From Skeletonema tropicum (taxonomy: Eukaryota > Bacillariophyta > Thalassiosirophyceae > Thalassiosirales > Thalassiosiraceae): DNA of 64,000 nt. The notes below the pieces were generated by a model. It was not told the origin of the DNA, did not search any database, and saw only the letters and a program-made list of their open reading frames with translations. Shown here piece after piece: positions 21,472 to 31,997 of the stretch. The stretch spans positions 248,001 through 312,000 of the forward strand of contig CM074141.1 in assembly GCA_037178625.1 (NCBI GenBank), given 5' to 3'. Numbering within the stretch: the first letter of the stretch is position 1; every line of letters begins with the position of its first letter. A program made the translations under genes and the position numbers.

Positions 21472-21645
21472 GAGATCATTTGATTTTTACCCCCTTACAA
21501 CTATAAAATCTTCCTATTGAATTCCTTCGTGATTACACGTAGAAAAAATTATCGGGGTGAAAATAAATTATTTTCTGTAGAATTTTACCGTAGGAATTCG
21601 ATAGGAAGATTTTATAGTTGGGGGGGGTAAAAATCAAATGATCTC
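21472..21645. mobile_element. 174-bp stem-loop MITE
   Basis: Two inverted arms of about 48 bp begin GAGATCATTTGATTTTTACC and read inward through AACTATAAAATCTTCCTAT. The loop is ~70 bp, with a GTAGGAATT motif at 21590. The right arm has a longer G run (8) than the left C run (5). No clear target duplication. Confidence 0.65.
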
Positions 21646-22125
21646 ATCGGGAGACTTGACCCGCACGAGCAGGTCTTTCCCGTCGCGTCTTTCCTTCCCC
21701 TCGGCTCCCGCGCATCGCTCTCGTAGTTAGGATCAGACGTTGGACGGAAGACGAAGAGGCTGACAGAGCACCCATTGTTCATCGGAGCTCTGAGCAATCC
21801 TCTCTTGTTTTTTAACAACGGGGTCACCTCCTTTCAATTCAATTCAATTCGGAGTTACAATAAGTAGCTCACGGTAATTTTTTCTACACAAGGCCGAATT
21901 TGGCTAGCATTTTGCTAGCTTACAATGAGGCCGAATTTCTCGACGGGCCTCTCAAAATTATTCCTGATAAGCACATTTTATTCATCTGACATATTTTTAA
22001 GTATGGTAGCCGGGCTTCACAATCCTGGCAGTTTGAGCATAAACCCGTCATACTTGAATTTTGGATTTTTTGCCGAAGCTCGAGTACCGTCTTTACCTTA
22101 GAACGTGTCCGTAGGACGGACCACA
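21646..22125. other. No gene seen
   Basis: Intergenic stretch between the stem-loop MITE and LRR copy B. Short frames are present but none has family support. Confidence 0.4.
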
Positions 22126-23481
22126 CTATTGCAACCCGGACACTTTCACTCCCCCTGCAAGGATGACAAGATCGTCCTCGCCGATACAATCGCTAATTCC
22201 CTCTTCAAGATTATTATCTCTTTCAAATGCGTTTGATGGTAACTCGAGAAAAGGAAGGATACTATTCATCACAATATCCTGAGTTACAAAATGCTTGAGT
22301 GTCGGCGCAACATCCTCATCCAATAAGCGGCGATGCTCTTCTTTGTAGCGACCAAGTTGGCACAGAACCGATTCAATCCAAGTCCGTATCGCCACGGCCT
22401 TCTCTCCCGCATCCCACGTGTCTCTAGAAGACGTGTCTCCAGCAGCTAAAGTGGGAAGAGTCTGATTGATTGAATCAATCTCTTCATTCATATCATTCCT
22501 CCATTCCTCCAAATGTAAAGTGGCGATAGTCTTGTGCAGTCCCCCCTCAGCTAGATCTACGTGCTTCAACTTTTCACAACGTTGGAATGTGTGATCATGA
22601 GGAATCAAGCCAACTTTCAATGGGACGGTGATTCGTTCAAGAGAGGTGCAGTTGAGGAATGCATACCCCTCAAATCTTTCAAGTTTGTTACCGAATGTTG
22701 CGTCCGTCAGGGCTTCACAGAATTGGAATGCACACCCCTTAACGATCCTGGCGGATGGCAGGGTGATACTTCTCAAAGATGTGCAGTCAGAAAATGCCCC
22801 ATTTCCAATAATTTCCAGCTTACCACATTCCACGTCCGTCAGGGCTCTACAATTAGCGAATGCATCACTGACAACACTTGTGACACCCGGCATGATTAAT
22901 CGTTTCAAGCGAGGGCAGCAAGCGAATGCATGCATTTCAATCTTTTTTACATCCTCATGACAGGCGATCTGTAGTGTTACCCTATCCAATATTGCCAATT
23001 ATTGCTTCTCAGCCGCCACGGGGGTAAACTACCATGTAAAGGTGCTTAAAATGCTGGTCTCGGCGAGCTGAGTTCGAATCTGTGTTGTATCTAATTTTTT
23101 ATAAAAATAATTTGTTAGCCCCACTTCTACTTATCCAGTTTCCTTGGGTCTTTGGTTCCATGTCACAAATTCATCGCACCATGATTCGAAACTACCTCAG
23201 ATACACCCCGGATTTGAACTCAGCTCACCGAGAGGATTTCAGAACTGTGCTCACCTTCATCATAGCACCAATATTCGCTGAGAAGCAACCTGCTGGATAG
23301 GCTAACACTACAGATCGCCACAGATTACTTCGACAATGTTGGGATGGTTGTAGAATGCTGCGCGCAGAATAACGGTGACAGATTCATTCACGATGATGTG
23401 AGTTGCGCCACGAGGAATAACTTCGCCTTCCTCACCTCTATAAATGTATCACATGAAATTGTTTTCGCCTACGTCAGACAT
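22126..23481 (-). pseudogene. BspA-like LRR protein, type 1 (copy B), split by a MITE
   Basis: The ancestral start is the ATG at 23481 (MSDVGENNFM). The next codon is TGA in place of the arginine codon of other copies, a nonsense mutation. Coding similarity continues to about 23320, where a 357-bp MITE interrupts it within the HPNIVEVIC-H region. It resumes at 22959 (CHEDVKKIEMHAFACCPRLK) and runs through the LRR repeats and helical C-terminus to ILPFLELPSNAFE, with an extra acidic tail to 22126. The open 290-codon frame from 22998 begins inside the MITE and is not the native start. Confidence 0.85.
22963..23319. mobile_element. 357-bp MITE inserted in LRR copy B
   Basis: Ends are GGCGATCTGTAGTGTTA... 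and the inverse, a 26-bp terminal inverted repeat with one mismatch. ACA is present on both sides (22960-22962 and 23320-23322), a 3-bp target duplication. Removing the element plus one ACA restores the CATGACAGATTACTTCGAC seen in paralogs. Further inward the arms share TTGCTTCTCAGC and CGAGCTGAGTTC, making a long foldback. A 3-bp duplication fits PIF/Harbinger- or CACTA-type elements; the ends do not start with CACTA. Confidence 0.88.
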
Positions 23482-23798
23482 GATGGAACAGTAGTAGTAA
23501 AAGGTTGTATGTATGCAAGGACGATGGGAGTTTGACATACCCGTCCACAAGAGCAAGCTAAGAGTAAAGCAAGGAGCAATCGATAGAATGATAATGAACT
23601 TAAATCAATCCCATTCGGGAAACGAGAACACGAGGCATGCTATGAAGCATCTAGAGAGAGGTGCACGATTGAACAGTCTCTAGTGAATACGCGGAATAGC
23701 TCAGTGAGGTGAATACGGAACCATTCTGCGCCGAGCCTGACTTGATTTGATGAAGCTTTGAAGCAAAAGAAGCCAATTCAGTGTTCTCAATATACAGC

Positions 23799-23807
23799 GT
23801 AGGAATT
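23799..23807 (-). promoter_or_regulatory. Shared upstream motif of LRR genes (copy B)
   Basis: AATTCCTAC in gene direction, 318 bp before the copy B start. Its surroundings (CTCTCTGTACTAATTCCTACG) match copy C. The flank 23482-24000 has no gene. Confidence 0.5.
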
Positions 23808-24004
23808 AGTACAGAGAGGGGGGAGGTGATGGAGGCCATCATTGAGTCGTGAGGCGCGTCCAGGTTTCGCTGCGCAGCGCTCTTTCTCTGGACAGATAGC
23901 AGTGATACGTCGTGTACCGTAGCACAGAAATTGTGTGCGGCAGCAGCAAGCTTCGGCTCTAAACTCCGTGAGACGGACTCCCAAATTCAAAAATTATCTG
24001 ACGA

Positions 24005-24056
24005 AGGAGGAGGTAGGAGGAGGAGGAGGAGGAGGAGGAGGAGGAGGAGGAGGAGA
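24005..24056. repeat. GGA microsatellite
   Basis: About 15 tandem GGA units with one interruption. Simple repeat upstream of LRR copy B. Confidence 0.85.
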
Positions 24057-24269
24057 AACACCGCAGCAAAATTTGAGCCCACCTCCCTCTATCCATCACC
24101 ACCATAATCAAAAGATACTACAGCTCTAATCTTCTACCGAAGCTTGGATAACCTAAAGCCCCAGACAAGTTAGTTGATGGCCGCAACACATAACTCTAAA
24201 ACTGCATTACTGTTCAGCTTTTACGCGTATCGAATCATGATGACCTCGAAGATGACTACCCTTTATTCA

Positions 24270-24440
24270 GATCTTTCTCATTCAAATGAGTTTGCTGGTA
24301 ACTCGAGAAAAGGAAGGATACTATTCATCACAATATATTGAGGTACAAAATAAGCTTGAGTGTCGGCGCAACATCCTCATCCAATAAGCGGCGATGCACT
24401 TCTTTGTAGCGACCAAAGTTGTGGCGCAGAACCGCTTAAA
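24270..24440 (-). pseudogene. Detached 3' end of a type-1 LRR gene
   Basis: In antisense this stretch matches the last ~55 codons of type-1 LRR genes (RYKEVHRRLLDEDVAPTLK and the LPSNAFE-like end), with frame breaks. It sits 0.45 kb beyond the C-terminus of copy C, which lacks this ending. Both share CAAAATAAGCTTGAGTGT, where other copies have CAAAATGCTTGAGTG, so they derive from one locus split by an inserted or duplicated segment (24441-24888). Confidence 0.7.
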
Positions 24441-24644
24441 GCTTATTTAGAAAATTACCCTCTATAAACTAGACGAGTACACATCTCTTTTGTGTTTCTT
24501 AGGCTCCGGAGAACCGCAATGGTAGACCCATTCTACCACTTCCGTTAGGTCTACAAACTGGTGCAGACTGCTCAGGGATTTGGCCATGTTCGGCGCAACG
24601 TTTTGAGTGTTTGCAAATTCCATTTTAAGGCGAAATGTTTGTTA

Positions 24645-25724
24645 TTAATCCTGACTCGAGTCGTCATCAGCTCCTGAATGTGTTGAAGGATCCTGGTGAG
24701 AGTTGCATACGTCATCTGTGGCCAAATCAATTTGACTATCACTTGCACTCGAATAGCCTGCGGATGTGGAATCGTCTTCCTCATCGGATGAAGAAGAAGA
24801 GCTGTCATCGTCTGATGATTCGTCGTCCTCGTCACTCGAGGGGTTTGAATCGGCAGGATAATCATTTGAGGAGGTGGCAGTATTGAGGTCCAAAATAAGC
24901 TTGAGTGTTGCGCATAAGAGGCGATGCTTTTCTTCGTAGCGACCAAGTTGGCGCAGAACCGATTCAATCCAAGTCCGTATCGCCACGGCCTTCTCTCCCA
25001 GATCCCACGTGGGAGACGTGTTTCCAGCAGCTACAGTGGGAAGAGTCTGATTGATTGAATCAATCTCTTCATTCATATCATTCCTCCATTCCTCCAAATG
25101 TAAAGCAGCGATTGTCTCGTTTAGCCGTGCCCCCTCAACTAGACCTACATGCTTCAATTTTTCGCACCCTTGGAATGTGTTATCATGAGGAATCAAGCCA
25201 ACTTTCAATGGGACGGTGATCCGTTCAAGAGAGGTGCAGTTGAGGAATGCCCCCGTCTCAACTCTTTCAAGTTTGTTACCAAATGTTGCGTCCGTCAGGG
25301 CTTTACAACCATCGAATGCACAACCCTTAACGATCCTGGCGGATGACAGATTGATGCTCCTCAAACATGTACAGTACCAAAATGCCCCATTTCCAATAAT
25401 TTCCAGCTGGCCACATTCCACGTCCGTCAGGGCTTCACACACAGCAAATGCACTCCCCTCAACAATTGTGACACCCGGCATGATTACTCGTTTCAAGCGA
25501 GGGCAGCCAGAGATTGCGAATGCTTCAATCTTTTCGACATCCTCATGACAGATCACTTCGACAATATTACGGTGATTAAAGAATGTCCGCGCACGAATAA
25601 CGGTGACAGATTCATTCACGATGATGTGAGTTGCGCCACGAGGAATAACTTCGCCTTCCTCACCTCTATAAATGTATCGCATGAAATTGTATCGCATGAA
25701 ATTTTTTCCACCTACTTCAGACAT
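24645..25724 (-). CDS. BspA-like LRR protein, type 1 (copy C) with acidic Ser-rich tail
   Basis: An open frame of 359 codons. The start MSEVGGKNFMRY contains a small duplication (NFMRYNFMRY) relative to the paralogs. The LRR domain and first helices (LHLEEWRNDMNEEIDSINQT, AVAIRTWIESVLRQL) are normal. After RYEEKHRLL the conserved end is replaced by about 90 residues dominated by Asp, Glu and Ser (DEDDESSDDDSSSSSSDEED). That tail is encoded by DNA absent from the other copies; the original ending is at 24270-24440. Whether this product is expressed is unknown. Confidence 0.75.
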   Translation of the reverse strand: MSEVGGKNFMRYNFMRYIYRGEEGEVIPRGATHIIVNESVTVIRARTFFNHRNIVEVICHEDVEKIEAFAISGCPRLKRVIMPGVTIVEGSAFAVCEALTDVECGQLEIIGNGAFWYCTCLRSINLSSARIVKGCAFDGCKALTDATFGNKLERVETGAFLNCTSLERITVPLKVGLIPHDNTFQGCEKLKHVGLVEGARLNETIAALHLEEWRNDMNEEIDSINQTLPTVAAGNTSPTWDLGEKAVAIRTWIESVLRQLGRYEEKHRLLCATLKLILDLNTATSSNDYPADSNPSSDEDDESSDDDSSSSSSDEEDDSTSAGYSSASDSQIDLATDDVCNSHQDPSTHSGADDDSSQD

Positions 25725-26049
25725 GATTGGAACAGTAGTAGTAAAAGGTTATATGTATTGCAAGGACGATGGGAGTTTGACATATCCCACAATATATAGC
25801 AAGCTAAGAGTAAAGCAAGGAGCAATCGATAGAAAGATAATGAACTTAAAATCCCATTCAGGGAAACGAGAACACGAGGCATGAGGCATGGAGCAGCATC
25901 TAAAGATGCACGATTGAACAGTCTCTAGTGAATACGCGGAATAGCTGAGTGAGGTAAATACGGAACCATTCTGCGCCGAGCCTGACTTGATTTGATTTGA
26001 TGAAGCTTTGAAGCAAAAGAAGTCAATTCAGTGTTCTCAATATATCAAC

Positions 26050-26058
26050 GTAGGAATT
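26050..26058 (-). promoter_or_regulatory. Shared upstream motif of LRR genes (copy C)
   Basis: AATTCCTAC in gene direction, 326 bp before the copy C start. The upstream flanks of B and C are close duplicates. Confidence 0.5.
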
Positions 26059-26362
26059 AGTACAGAGAGGGGCGAGGTGATGGAGGCCATCATTGAGTCG
26101 TGTGAGCGTGAGGCGCGTCCAGGTTTCGCTGCGCAGCGCTCTTTCTCTGGACAGAGAGCGGTTGATGGCCCCCGCAACACATAACTCTAACTGCATGCTT
26201 ATCAGCTTTTACGCGTATCGTATCATGATGACCTCGAATGATGACCTCCCCTTTATTCAGCAAGAAGTACCATAGTTGATGACCGACGACATGAGCGAGA
26301 GAGTTGCCCTGCCCTGATAGCTTGCTGTCACGTCAGGTCAATCAATCAACATACATGCTATC

Positions 26363-27625
26363 ATGGTGACAAGGATCCTCGTTCGCACTCCAATTCCACA
26401 GACACGGAAGAAAAAAGGATCGACATGGTCATCTGCATCAGAATTGACATCAGCTGCAACGGTAGCAGTGGAGACGAAAGAGTCAGACCGCAACTACAAA
26501 CAGAAACAGAAAGACGATGATTCCCATTGTAATGCTGTGCAAGAACAAGTTAGGAAGAACGAATCTCTGTTCTGCAGCACCAAAGGTTGTCATCATGAGA
26601 ATGAGAAGGCTGCCAATGGTAGTTTGTGCGACGGCAACCTCTGTCACAATGTGCCTCCGCCTCTGCAAGGCAAACACAATGATGACAAAATAGCGGAGCG
26701 CAATAAAGTGAACTCTTGCCAACAAAATGATGCTGCTGCTTCAAAGAAACGCCCTCGTCTTTTGACGGATGATGCAGATGATGCCTCAGAAACGAAACGG
26801 AACAAGAGGTCACAATTGATTGATTTGACCGATATCCCACCACAGTTGCCAATTCTCAAAGGCAATGGAAAAAGAGGTACTTCGAAGTACAAAGGAGTAT
26901 CATTCAATAAAACGAAGAACAAATGGCAGGCGCAAATTTCAATCAATGGAAAGAATCACACTATTGGCATCTATGAGGATGAAGAAGAAGCTGCTGCTGA
27001 CTACGCTCGTGCTGTCTTCAAAGGAGCTGCTGCTTTTGACTGTGCTGGTGCCGCATCAAAGTATGATCTAAGAGGGGACAAGTTCATCGATTTGACCGAT
27101 GTAACACCGCAGGCGCCTATTCTCAAAGACTATGACTATGTATACAGTAACAGTTGTGGTACTTCAAAGTACAAAGGTGTTAACTTCGAGAAAGCGAGGA
27201 ACAAATGGAGAGCAAGGATCAGAATCGACGGCAAGCTACAACATCTTGGCCTCTATGACAATGAAGAAGAAGCTGCTACTGACTACGCTCGTGCAGCATT
27301 CAAAGGAGCTGCTACTGCTGCTGCTGCTGACTGTGCTCGTACCGCATCAAAGTATGATCTAAAAGGGGATAAGTTCATCGATTTGACCGATGTACCACCA
27401 CAGGCGCCTATTCTCAAAGACTATGGCTATGTATACAGTAGTTGTACTTCAAAGTACAAAGGAGTATCATTTCATAAGACGAAGAACAAATGGGTGGCAC
27501 GAATCGCAATTGACGGCAAGAATCATCATCTTGGCCTCTATGACAATGAAGAAGAAGCTGGTATTGAATACGCTCGAGCTGTATTCAAATACAAGATAGA
27601 AGATGAGGAGGTGCAATCAATGTGA
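26363..27625 (+). CDS. Triple AP2/ERF-domain protein (420 aa)
   Basis: A single uninterrupted frame with ATG at 26363. Residues 1-150 are hydrophilic and low in complexity, with a KKRPRLL-type basic patch near 130 that could be a nuclear signal. Three AP2 domains follow at about 173-220, 267-315 and 361-409. Each starts SKYKGVxF, has NKWxAxIxIxGK and (L/I)G(L/I)YxxEEEAxxxYARAxFK. Each is preceded by a repeated linker, IDLTDxxPQxPILK, so the repeat unit is linker plus domain (~97 residues). AP2 domains bind DNA, so this is probably a nuclear transcription factor; targets are unknown. Repeats 2 and 3 are most alike, suggesting stepwise tandem duplication. No intron is needed. Confidence 0.88.
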   Translation: MVTRILVRTPIPQTRKKKGSTWSSASELTSAATVAVETKESDRNYKQKQKDDDSHCNAVQEQVRKNESLFCSTKGCHHENEKAANGSLCDGNLCHNVPPPLQGKHNDDKIAERNKVNSCQQNDAAASKKRPRLLTDDADDASETKRNKRSQLIDLTDIPPQLPILKGNGKRGTSKYKGVSFNKTKNKWQAQISINGKNHTIGIYEDEEEAAADYARAVFKGAAAFDCAGAASKYDLRGDKFIDLTDVTPQAPILKDYDYVYSNSCGTSKYKGVNFEKARNKWRARIRIDGKLQHLGLYDNEEEAATDYARAAFKGAATAAAADCARTASKYDLKGDKFIDLTDVPPQAPILKDYGYVYSSCTSKYKGVSFHKTKNKWVARIAIDGKNHHLGLYDNEEEAGIEYARAVFKYKIEDEEVQSM

Positions 27626-28409
27626 ATTTGCAACGGCTGGATTTGTAATTTGTATCCAGATCAGCAAGGAGTCTTTTTCAATCCAATGATGAGCAAATAG
27701 ATTGTAATGGCTACCATCAGCGGGATGAACTAGTGTATCAGCTATCATGACACTGCTCGAGAGTCTAACATGGCCTATTTCTATTTGTTCGCGCTTAGTG
27801 GACAAGCATAGTGATATTAGTGTAATGATACTTTTGCTGCCTCTAACATAATCTAGGATATTTTCTAAGCTATTATTATTATTATTATTACTAACATAAT
27901 CTGATACTTCCTTTGTCTACGATACAGGCAGGAGGATCAAGGCCCCAGTCTCGCAGACAGTAATAATACCTACCTACTTCAACCTACTTCAGTATATCAT
28001 GTACACAATGTGATCTGTGATTAATATAATATATCAATAAGAGAAAAAGGTCGTGTGTGTGGTATTGGATTCGATACCGTCCTGAGAACACACATACACA
28101 CAAACTGCCACAAACCTTTGTCATTGTGCCAGAGTTCGCATGACTCTCACCAAAAGACTCGAGGTCGTGGTTTCCTGCATATTGAACAAAAGCATTTTCG
28201 CAATCTAATCGTAAAAGGTAAAATGACTATCGTACTTTGTTGTGTGTATGACACACAAGTACAAACATCAACTCACCTTTCACAACTTTGCAGTCGAGTG
28301 ACAACAAACAGATCCTCCTACGATATCGATTGAAACCAACAGGATTCCCACTTGATCTATCATCTGAGCTGAGTCAAAGAGAATTTCAATTGTGCCATAC
28401 TGAATCGAA
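27626..28409. other. AP2 gene 3' flank and upstream region of coiled-coil gene 2
   Basis: No gene. 27679-27810 is the second copy of the repeat found inverted at 240-377. An ATT microsatellite is at 27871-27892. From about 27910 the sequence parallels 42340-42806, the upstream flank of the coiled-coil pseudogene, so it belongs to a segmental duplication. Confidence 0.5.
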
Positions 28410-28982
28410 ATGATCAACGAAAGCAACTCTACTTATGCACTCGAGGCAACCAATACCCACTTGGGCTTGGGGCAAACACGGGAAACACTTTCCTTCAAGA
28501 ACTCGCAAATTGCCATGCTCGAAGAGCGTCTCTTCAAGCAGTCCGTCGAGCTAGCCTCCTTACGGGCACGTGAAGATGAGCAGAAAGGCAGCACTAAGGC
28601 GACATCAGAAGATGTTCAAGCAGATCTCGTCAACGATAGCGTCAAGTCGTCCGGCCGAAATTCTTTCTTCAAGTTAATGCCAGGCTGGGGATCCAAAGCT
28701 AAAGGCGGCGTAAAAGTGGTTAGGATTGATAGGAGTGAAGATCTAACAGTTGACTTTCCATCGGAGGGGAGACGCAGGACGATGGATTCGGTTGAGCATC
28801 GAACAATAACATTCAACGCTGCCACTGATGTTCATTGCGAGCAAGGAGCTGGAAGGATGAAAAAAAGAAAGTCACGAAAAATGAGTCTTAAAAAGCTACG
28901 TAGTCTAGTGAGCTCGAGGAACATAGGTTCAACTGTGTTTTTTCCTACTGCAGATGATGATGATTCCTTGGGCTTTGAGTAG
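28410..28982 (+). CDS. Coiled-coil protein, GFE-ending family, member 2 (190 aa)
   Basis: Starts MINESNSTYALEATNTHLGL. The coiled-coil block (LEATNTHL...FKNSQIAMLEERL) leads into QSVELASLRAREDEQ. The middle carries KATSEDVQADLVNDSVKSS, FKLMPGWGSKAKGG, then an RIDRSEDL...DFPSEGRRRTMD block shared with member 3. The C-terminus is basic (KKRKSRKMSLKK), then LVSSRNIGSTVFFPT and acidic residues ending SLGFE. This block order (coiled coil, PGWGSK, GRRRTMD, SSRxIGSTV, GFE) is the family signature. Function unknown. Its 3' flank is interrupted at 29293 by the Tc1/mariner-like element. Confidence 0.75.
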   Translation: MINESNSTYALEATNTHLGLGQTRETLSFKNSQIAMLEERLFKQSVELASLRAREDEQKGSTKATSEDVQADLVNDSVKSSGRNSFFKLMPGWGSKAKGGVKVVRIDRSEDLTVDFPSEGRRRTMDSVEHRTITFNAATDVHCEQGAGRMKKRKSRKMSLKKLRSLVSSRNIGSTVFFPTADDDDSLGFE

Positions 28983-29737
28983 AGCTGTTATTAGTAAATT
29001 ATAGTATAACCCCAAATCCAGTAGATACTTAGTCGATATAATGCTTGTAAAAAGCTGCCCTCGTGATTGTTTCTCTTTATTGACGCATTGAGATACTCCA
29101 AAACGATAACTTTTGTTCCCTCCAAATATTCCATCACAAGCGTATCTGCTACTGAGTTCACTTTCACTTCTAGCTTAGACAGGCACTTTAAGTACCTCTA
29201 GAGGTGAGTGATATGTAAGCTACTTTGTTGTGTATGTATCGTATGTACTGAAGACATGGTGGCTGGAGGAATGACCTCACGTCGCGCTCGGTTACTACAT
29301 TTTCCAGAACAAATGTTTTTGCCCGCGCGTGTGGCGTTTTCGTCACACTACCCGTCATTTACGACCCCTTTTAGATCTATTAGTCATTTCTACGTAGGAA
29401 TAGTACAAGCCCGTAGAAGCTCAACGGCAATTTCACAAGCACTACATGACATGAACCATGTCGGCCCTGTAGAGCCGCTGCTATCCCTATTTTAGCTCAT
29501 CCATTCGCCGAAAGATCCTAAGTATTGACAGGAGACTCCTCTCATTGTGTTGTTGATCGGTCGTAGTAGTCATAGGCGGCCGCTGTCATTGATTAAGTCT
29601 CGTCGGCTACTTTGCAAATTTTACGCTACACATCTCATCAAATCTGCACATCGCCGAGTTTTTATGTCTCATCATAATGGCCAGTGACAGCGATAGGATC
29701 GCGGCCGTCCTGAAATGGATGAGGGGTTCTAGAGTAG

Positions 29738-30778
29738 ATGATCATAAACATGCTAGCCGTGGCGGAAGAGCCTACCCAAAAGAAGATCATGGGGGGGAAC
29801 GGAATTGCATCCGTCAAGACACCAGTTGTGAGGCGCCTACTGGAACAAAAGAAGTTCCCTTCACTGCAGACTTGCAGAAGGTGGCTGAGACAGTATGTTA
29901 CGTTGGGGAACATCTTGCCAAAGCGCAAAACCGGCAACAAGGCCGCGACACGGGAGATTGATGGGGAGGCTCTTTTTCAGCTTGCCCTGTATCGGATGGT
30001 AAGGCCTCATGCAAGGCTGTACGAGGTTAGAGCTTATCTCTCCAATAGATTCCCGACTGTTGAGCCCTACTCGGACTCACAAATATATCGAGGAGAACAG
30101 CGGCTAGGTCTCTCCCGAAAAGCTGCGTCGTCGACATCACAAGAGGCATACACACGAAAGAATCTACTCAAACGCAAAATGTATTGGGAAGAACCGTACC
30201 CCCTTGGTGTCGCAGGCGAGAGTACGGCATCCATTATTGATATTGACGAAGCAAAATTCAAACTCGAGTCGACGGACCGCTCTTACGGGAAGGTGGCCCG
30301 AGAGTTCCGATGCAATTTAAGAGGAAGCTACAAAAAGGGAGACCCGGAACCAATTTGATTATGGCCGTATCTGGAGATAATCAAAACCCAATCTCTTTCC
30401 ATAAACAATTCACAGAGGTAGGGACGAGGGACAGATCTTCATTGGTTCTATTGCTTCATGGAGGATTTGATCGACTTCCTTGGTAACAACTACCCAGACC
30501 GGAGCTTCCTTTTCACATTAGACAATCTCAATATCCACAAACACCTCATCATCCTGAACTTGATTGAAGATGCTGGACATCAAGTCGCGTTTCGAGCACC
30601 TTATTGGTCGTGTGACGGATCTATTGAGTATGTTTTCAATACCATACACACTATTCTTGAGATGGGTGGCGACAAAATGGAAGATGTGAATGCTTTGGTG
30701 AATCGGATTAATCTCATCATCGGAAGTATGGGATCTTTCCGTAGATACTTTCTACACGTAGGATTTCCTGACAACTAG
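29738..30778 (+). pseudogene. Tc1/mariner-type DDE transposase, two compensating frameshifts
   Basis: The first part has a helix-turn-helix-like region (SLQTCRRWLRQY) and PHARLYEVRAYLSN, then the first catalytic Asp in ASIIDIDEAKF. After GSYKKGDPEPI the frame shifts near 30345 (continuing TNLIMAVSGDNQNPISF) and shifts back near 30425 (GTDLHWFYCFMEDLIDF). The second Asp is in FTLDNLNIHKH and the Glu in APYWSCDGSIEYVFN, 35 residues apart, giving DD34E-type spacing. The catalytic residues are kept, but the two indels break the protein, so activity would need another source. Confidence 0.85.
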
Positions 30779-30867
30779 TTATTCATGAAGTAGAATAATA
30801 CAAATAATGATGTATAATCATATGAATTTAGTTCAAAAGAAACTATGCATAGCCTAATTCAAGCGCT

Positions 30868-31997
30868 TCAAGTGCTTGATAGAATCTGTGAGCAAATCTG
30901 CTGCCTCCGGAGTACTGCACAATTGAACTCTTCCAAGTGCTTCTTCTTTGCCTTCCAAGCTTTGGTGATTGATTTATTCACCTTCGCATTATCGTCGAAA
31001 TCAGGTTCTTTATCGCAGAGTGAATGGCTGCACTTCGGACATGGCAAAGAAATCGCTTTCCCTCCAAACTTATTGTACTCCCGTTCCAACTTATCCGATG
31101 ATAGCTTCACTGCCTTGCAACCTTTTTTGTTGATATATTTCTCCTTGTCCAACTTTGCCAAACAATACAGTTGAAAGTTCTCTACAATTGTGGTGAATAC
31201 TGCCAACTCTCTCTCCAATGCCCTCGTCAAGAAATTATCATGTTGAAGCAGCTCGTTCATCAATACCCAGGCCTTTGCCATGGCCGCTGCAATCACCGAC
31301 TTTTTTGTCTTCTGTGCGTATCTTTTGGTCGGAATTTCCGTCATAGCACGACGTTTTAGTGGATCACTGCACTTGGCCGCTGCTTCAACGATAGAAGCTT
31401 TGTTTCCGAGAGAGTATTCATGTTTGTGAGGAGTTTATCTGCTGAATGCGTAGTAGATGTCATGTCTTCCTTTGCCGCAAGCCTTGACTCAATAGCAGAC
31501 TGAAGAGATGGAGAAATTTTTCGAATAGTGGGAGATGGAATCTTCACAACTTTGGGAGGACGTATTCCCTTGTGGGAGGACGTTTGGAATCTGCACCAGC
31601 GGCGGCACCATCGTCATCATTATCATTGCTGCTCGGCGAGGCATGAGGGGAGGGGAGAAGTTCTACTGATGGGGTCGGCGAATCAACATCGGCCGATGAA
31701 AGACTCTCACTCTCTTTAGATTTTCTTAATCTTTCTTTTTCTCTGGCCTTTTCCCTTGCCGCTTTCTTTGCATCAACTCTGGCCCACATTTCCCTATACA
31801 GAGGAATGATAGGAGGATGATTCGGATCCGGATGAGATGGAAATACCGTCATCTTTCTTGCCCTTTGGCGAGGCCAAGGGCGGGGCAGACGACATCTGTG
31901 TACTACTGTTGTTGTATCTAATATTATTGGCTCCCCCTATGAGCCGGCGATCCTTTTTCCGACTCCTCAATGGACCCGCCGGACGCTTTGATGACAT
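30868..31997 (-). pseudogene. Second ORF of the Tc1/mariner-like element, CXXC-containing, broken
   Basis: Minus-strand coding segments run from MSSKRPAGPLRSRKKDRR (31997) through a Ser-rich acidic part, a Lys/Glu/Arg-rich helix (RVDAKKAAREKAREKERLRK), a middle segment (PTIRKISPSLQSAIESRLAA) and a final 158-codon frame. The last has LPCPKCSHSLCDKEPDFDDN and a KAWKAKKKHLEEFN helix. The CXXC-x4-C suggests a zinc-binding loop; a partner pair may be lost past the present end. At least three frame changes separate the pieces. No known family. It lies inside the TIRs, convergent with the transposase, so it is a passenger or accessory gene of the element. Confidence 0.55.

Noticed and set aside
23060..23110. 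tRNA-like B box (GAGTTCGAATCTG) in the 357-bp MITE
   Set aside because: No A box at the right distance and no acceptor or anticodon stem can be drawn; the inverse arm carries a diverged copy, so it belongs to the foldback structure.
26483..26946. Minus-strand frames over the AP2 gene
   Set aside because: Shadow frames of the AP2 coding region with no domain.
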